Assembly: GCA_035940775.1 (NCBI GenBank) | Contig: DASZEN010000008.1 | Span: forward strand, 161,815 to 225,814 | Length of the DNA: 64,000 nt | Direction: 5' to 3' | Source: DASQYE01 sp035940775 | Lineage (GTDB): Bacteria > Acidobacteriota > Blastocatellia > Pyrinomonadales > Pyrinomonadaceae | Part shown: positions 60,103 to 64,000 of the stretch, piece by piece | How the letters are laid out: each line of letters starts with the position of its first letter | Position numbering within the stretch: the stretch's first letter is position 1 | Made by a program: the position numbers and the translations under genes | The notes under the pieces: model-generated | What the model saw: the letters and a program-made list of their open reading frames with translations, nothing else | The model's database searches: none | What the model was told of the DNA's origin: nothing

Positions 60103-61419
60103 ATGATTATCGTTGTCATCGGCGCGCAGTGGGGTGATGAGGGCAAGGGCAAGATCGTCGATCTGCTGTCCGAGCGCTTTGAGATAGTCGCGCGCTACCA
60201 GGGCGGCCATAATGCGGGGCATTCCGTTTACGTCGGCGAGCGCTCCTTCGTCCTGCGGCTGCTGCCTTCCGGCATAGTGCATCCCGCGACGATATGCGTG
60301 CTCGGCAACGGTATGGTCATCGACCCGAAGGCTTTTTTTGAAGAGGCCGACCAGTTGGCCGCACAGGGCGTCGGGGTTACGCCCGAGCGAGTGCTGGTCA
60401 GCTCACGCGCGCACCTGATTCTTCCCTATCATCGCGCGCTCGATCACACGAGCGAAGAGCGCCTGGGCAACGAGCGCGTCGGCACAACGCTGCGCGGCAT
60501 CGGCCCCGCGTATGAGGACAAGGCCGGGCGGCGAGGTATCCGGGTCGCCGATGCGCTCGTCCCCGAAGTGCTGCGCTCGCGCATCGAGCGTAATCTGGAA
60601 GACGCCAATCGCATCGTCTCGGCCTACGGCGGCCAGCCGCTCGACGCCGCTCAAATCTTCGACGAGACTTCGCAGTTCGCCGAGCGTCTTTCGCCCTTCA
60701 TCGCCGACACGACCCATTTCATGAACCGCTCGGCGCGCGAGGGCCGCTCGATTCTGATCGAAGGAGCGCAGGCGACCCTGCTCGACGTGGATCATGGAAC
60801 CTATCCTTTCGTCACCTCTTCGAGCACGACCGCTGGCGGCGCATCCACGGGCACGGGCCTCGCGCCGCACCGTATAACGGGCGTGCTCGGCATCGTACGC
60901 ACCTACACGACGCGCGTCGGCGAGGGGCCGTTTCCCACAGAGATGCTCGCGGGCGAGGAGGAGATGGGCCAACTGATACGCGAGCGCGGGCGCGAGTACG
61001 GCGCGGTCACCGGCCGCCCGCGCCGCTGTGGCTGGTTCGACGCCTTCGCCACACGCTACGCGGCCGAGATCAACGGGTTCACCTCCGTCGCGCTGACGAA
61101 ACTGGACGTGCTCGACGCGCTCGACGAGATAAAGGTCTGCACCGGCTACCGCCTGGGCGGCCTGGAGTGCGAATCCTTCCCCGCCGTCTCGCAAGACCTG
61201 CGCCGCGTAGAGCCCGTCTACGAGACGCTCCCCGGCTGGAAGACCTCTACGGTGGGCATCACCGAAATCGCCTCCCTGCCTGCGGCAGCGCGTCAATACA
61301 TAGATTTCCTCTCGCGCCAGATCGGCGTCGAGATCGGCCTCGTCTCCACCGGCCCGGAACGCGGCCAGACCATCATCATCAACGACTCGGCCCTCGGCAC
61401 ATGGCTCGCACGCCCTTGA
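60103..61419 (+). CDS. purA: Adenylosuccinate synthetase
   Basis: The 438-residue protein shows the PurA signature from its start: GAQWGDEGKGKIVDLL, the catalytic His in GGHNAGHSVYV, GIGPAYEDKAGRRGIRVAD, and the GTP-binding end GYRLGGLECE and VSTGPERGQTI. It joins IMP and aspartate using GTP. The length fits. It is followed by tRNA-Lys with its own promoter, so it is likely the last gene of its transcript. Confidence 0.95.
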   Translation: MIIVVIGAQWGDEGKGKIVDLLSERFEIVARYQGGHNAGHSVYVGERSFVLRLLPSGIVHPATICVLGNGMVIDPKAFFEEADQLAAQGVGVTPERVLVSSRAHLILPYHRALDHTSEERLGNERVGTTLRGIGPAYEDKAGRRGIRVADALVPEVLRSRIERNLEDANRIVSAYGGQPLDAAQIFDETSQFAERLSPFIADTTHFMNRSAREGRSILIEGAQATLLDVDHGTYPFVTSSSTTAGGASTGTGLAPHRITGVLGIVRTYTTRVGEGPFPTEMLAGEEEMGQLIRERGREYGAVTGRPRRCGWFDAFATRYAAEINGFTSVALTKLDVLDALDEIKVCTGYRLGGLECESFPAVSQDLRRVEPVYETLPGWKTSTVGITEIASLPAAARQYIDFLSRQIGVEIGLVSTGPERGQTIIINDSALGTWLARP

Positions 61420-61436
61420 CCGTAAAGCGCCTCATC

Positions 61437-61465
61437 TTGATCGCCCACAGCATCCCATGTAGAAT
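61437..61465 (+). promoter_or_regulatory. Promoter of tRNA-Lys
   Basis: TTGATC (61437-61442) and TAGAAT (61460-61465) are exactly 17 nt apart. Transcription would begin about 15 nt before the tRNA. Confidence 0.6.
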
Positions 61466-61486
61466 GCACAGGACGATCAAATCAAA

Positions 61487-61559
<73 letters not shown>

Positions 61560-61608
61560 TCCTTAGTTGCAATAAGTTATGGGCAGCCCGTGGGCTGCCC
61601 GTAATGCT

Positions 61609-63183
61609 TCAGGTGGACAGTTCGCCGTCAGCTTTAAGCTGCACCGGAGCTAAATCTTCGTTGGCTGGCCCTTGTATAACCTTCCCATCGAAATTGAAGC
61701 GTGAGCCGTGGCACGGGCAATCCCAGGACTTTTCCGCGTTGTTCCAGTGGACGATACACTTCATGTGCGTGCATAGCGGCGAGACGGCGTGAACCGCCCC
61801 TTGCTCGTCTTTATAAATGGCTGCTTTCTCCCCTTTCCACTCGACGACCTCGCCTCGGCCCGCCGGTAGTTTGTCGAGGCCATCTAATTCCGGCGTAGAC
61901 ACGCGGTCTGCCATAAACTCTTTAGCGACGTTGAGGTTCTCTTTGACGAAGTCCTTAGCAGAGGTCACGGGCTTGAAACGGCTTGGGTCGAAGAGCGTGG
62001 CCCAGGGGTTTTCGCCTCCACGGACGGCGTCCGCGAGGATCATCGCGGCGACGTGGCTGTTGGTCATCCCCCACCCGCAAAAGCCGGTCGCGACGTACAA
62101 GTTTTTGGAACCAGTCGAGAGTTTGCCGATGTAGGGGACGCGATCCACTGTGAAGTTATCCTGCGTGGCCCAACGGTATTCGATTGACCGCACGCGAAAG
62201 CGCCCGCGCGCATAGATTTCAAGCCGCTTGAATCGCTCTTCAATATCACCGCCCTGGCCCGTCTTAAACTTCTCGCCGCCGACCATCCAGATTTCATCGC
62301 CGTCTTCTGTCGGATTGGAGCGGAAAGAATGCATCTCTTCTCCGGTGTTGATGTACATGCCTTCCGGAACAGGGCCATCCAACCGGCAGCCGAGCACTAG
62401 AGAACGTCCCGGATGCATGGCGGCGAAATAGATGTTCGGATCCTGGAACGGAAAGTGGGTTGTAATGATGACGCTCTTAGCCGTAATAGTTCCCCGGTTC
62501 GTCTTTACTCGGCAAGAATCGCCGTCTTCTATCTCCAAGGCGCGCGTCCCCTCGAACACGTAACTGCCCTCGCCCGGCAGTTTCTCAGCCAGAGCGAGCA
62601 AATATTTTCGCGGATGAAATTGCGCCTGATTCTCGAACTTGACCGCGCCCTTAATGGGGAAAGGCAAAGGCGTGGTTTCGACGTAAGAGGCGGGCAGACC
62701 GAGTTTAGTCGCCGCTTTCACCTCGGCTTTGATTTGATCCAGGTCCACATCCTCTTCCGTGTACGTGTAGGCGGGAGTGCGACGGAAATCGCAAGAGATT
62801 TTATTCTCTTCGACGAGAGAAGCTATCTTGTCGATGGCCGCCGTTTGGGCGTCGGCGTACTGCCGCGCGCCGTCCTCGCCGAATTGTGAGATAAGGTAGT
62901 CGTAGATTAGATTGTGAAGCGAAGCGATCTTTGCCGTAGTGTTGCCGGTCACGCTCTCGACCACACGGCCTGCTTCGACGACGGCCACCGTTACTCCGGC
63001 CTGCTTCAGAAGGAAGGCGGTCGCAATGCCTGCTATGCCTCCGCCGACGACTGCGACATCAACCGATATGGCTTTCGACATCGCAGGAAAATCTGTTTCA
63101 GGTGTTGTGGCGAGCCAGAGAGAGACGGGCTTTCCCGGCAGCTCATCAACGCCGTGTGCGTCATTAAAGTTTCGAGTGTTCAT
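61609..63183 (-). CDS. FAD-dependent oxidoreductase with C-terminal Rieske domain
   Basis: The 524-residue protein begins with a DAO-type FAD motif (VAVVGGGIAGIATAFLLKQAG) and a DadA-like body (FQDPNIYFAAMHPGRSLVLG, FCGWGMTNSHVAAMILADAV). From about residue 420 it has a Rieske [2Fe-2S] domain with the ligands in SPLCTHMKCIV and DCPCHGSRF. The fusion couples flavin oxidation to electron transfer via the cluster. The gene starts 10 nt after the end of the PoxB-like gene, so the two are co-transcribed. Substrate is unknown; amino acids or amines are likely for this class. Confidence 0.88.
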   Translation of the reverse strand: MNTRNFNDAHGVDELPGKPVSLWLATTPETDFPAMSKAISVDVAVVGGGIAGIATAFLLKQAGVTVAVVEAGRVVESVTGNTTAKIASLHNLIYDYLISQFGEDGARQYADAQTAAIDKIASLVEENKISCDFRRTPAYTYTEEDVDLDQIKAEVKAATKLGLPASYVETTPLPFPIKGAVKFENQAQFHPRKYLLALAEKLPGEGSYVFEGTRALEIEDGDSCRVKTNRGTITAKSVIITTHFPFQDPNIYFAAMHPGRSLVLGCRLDGPVPEGMYINTGEEMHSFRSNPTEDGDEIWMVGGEKFKTGQGGDIEERFKRLEIYARGRFRVRSIEYRWATQDNFTVDRVPYIGKLSTGSKNLYVATGFCGWGMTNSHVAAMILADAVRGGENPWATLFDPSRFKPVTSAKDFVKENLNVAKEFMADRVSTPELDGLDKLPAGRGEVVEWKGEKAAIYKDEQGAVHAVSPLCTHMKCIVHWNNAEKSWDCPCHGSRFNFDGKVIQGPANEDLAPVQLKADGELST

Positions 63184-63193
63184 GATTCGTCTT

Positions 63194-64000
63194 TCACTTA
63201 ATAAGTTCGTTCAGTTTATTGCGGAAAAGGGTCAGGGCGATCCTGCCGCCTGCGGGCTGTCCCTTCGCCAGCGCCTCGGCGAAATGAAGCGCCTGATCGG
63301 CGCTCACCTTCGGCGGCATAGGTGGTTCGTAAGGGTCAACGATCACCTCGACGATTGACGGCTTGCCGGATGAAAGTGCGCTCTGGAGAGCCGGGCGAAT
63401 CTCTTCCGGTCTTTCGACGGTGAAGCCCAGCCCGCCGCACGCCTCCGCATACCTGGCAAAGTCAGGGTTGTGCAGTTCGCATCCGTATTCGGGATTGCCC
63501 AGGAATACTACCTGCTCCCACTTGATCTGGCCGAGCGTGTTGTTCTTGATAATGACGACCGTGATGGGCAAATTGTACTTGACCGCAGTCAGAAACTCGC
63601 ACATCAGCATGGTGAAGCCGCCGTCGCCGACAAACGAGATTGATTGTCTTTCGGGAAAGGCAATCTTCGCGGCGATACTGTACGGCAGCGCGCAGGCCAT
63701 CGTCGAAAGCGTTCCCGAACAACTGAACTTCTGCGTCCCCCTGATCTTGAACTGCCGTGCAATCCACGTCGTAATTGTGCCTGAATCGGTTGAGATGATT
63801 GCGTCTTCGCCTGCGAGTTCTGACAACTCCCACGCGACCCTCTGGGGCTTGATCGGCACGTCGTCTCTCATGGCGCGCCCCTCGATTAGTTCCCACCATT
63901 CTTTCATCCCGGCCTGCGCCTGTTCCAGAAAACTGCGATCCGTTTTCCGTTCGATAAAGCGTGAGAGCGCGATGAGGGTCGGCCTTGCGTCCCCGACGAG
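63194..64000 (-). CDS. PoxB-like thiamine diphosphate enzyme, 5' end outside window
   Basis: The frame is open to the right edge of the window, so only the last 268 residues are visible. They include the end of the central domain and the C-terminal domain with the ThDP motif GDGGFTMLMCEFLTAV followed by IIKNNTLGQIKWEQ. The sequence resembles pyruvate oxidase/dehydrogenase (quinone) and acetolactate synthase-type enzymes; the order LSRFIERKTDRSFLEQAQAG fits PoxB-type proteins. The reaction would decarboxylate a 2-oxo acid. It is followed at 10 nt by the Rieske-FAD gene, which may accept the electrons. Specificity is undetermined. Confidence 0.83.
   Translation of the reverse strand, partial: LVGDARPTLIALSRFIERKTDRSFLEQAQAGMKEWWELIEGRAMRDDVPIKPQRVAWELSELAGEDAIISTDSGTITTWIARQFKIRGTQKFSCSGTLSTMACALPYSIAAKIAFPERQSISFVGDGGFTMLMCEFLTAVKYNLPITVVIIKNNTLGQIKWEQVVFLGNPEYGCELHNPDFARYAEACGGLGFTVERPEEIRPALQSALSSGKPSIVEVIVDPYEPPMPPKVSADQALHFAEALAKGQPAGGRIALTLFRNKLNELIK

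Overview
The window is a 64 kb, GC-rich, densely coded bacterial chromosome segment. Several gene types together suggest an acidobacterium, most likely of the Blastocatellia/Pyrinomonadales type: three secreted or anchored CRTAC1-type FG-GAP/ASPIC-UnbV proteins, an Oar-like TonB-dependent receptor with a carboxypeptidase-regulatory N-terminal domain, a TonB protein with a signal peptide, S9 peptidase, APC permeases and a DAP-type murE. This assignment is inference; no rRNA is present to test it.

Layout. 1-8 kb: three CRTAC1-type proteins (the first enters from outside the window), an RnfD/NqrB-like membrane protein and a 66-residue coiled-coil protein made of ANQ repeats. 8-16.1 kb: a membrane protein, then a tightly coupled pair encoding a CHAT protease-CHASE2 sensor fusion and a secreted FecR-TPR-5xPASTA protein, followed on the other strand by a small one-TM protein that resembles the EACC1 component of bacterial conflict systems. 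16.2-35.3 kb: general metabolism (acyltransferase, S9 peptidase, aldo/keto reductase, an ATP-grasp/SDR/QueA-like operon, acyl-CoA ligase, TonB, DinB, decarboxylase, flavin oxidase, permease, J-domain-like protein). 35.3-42.1 kb, minus strand: a sigma-54 two-component pair, small exported proteins, a strong terminator and murE. 42.5-47.6 kb: TonB receptor, permease and an AhpD-like protein with an in-frame TGA at the second active-site cysteine, probably a selenoprotein. 47.7-61.6 kb: tRNA-Leu, tig-clpP-clpX-lon proteostasis block, engB, rho, glgA, trxA, a YkgJ-like protein, purA, tRNA-Lys. 61.6-64 kb, minus strand: a Rieske-tailed FAD oxidoreductase and the 3' part of a PoxB-like TPP enzyme.

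The most notable points are (i) the CHAT-CHASE2 / FecR-TPR-PASTA / EACC1-like neighbourhood, a plausible membrane-sensing, protease-executing system; (ii) the candidate selenoprotein with a bSECIS-like hairpin just after the UGA; and (iii) a family of intergenic hairpins whose arms are degenerate tandem seven-base words, several of which run into the 3' ends of neighbouring genes and encode their C-terminal tails.
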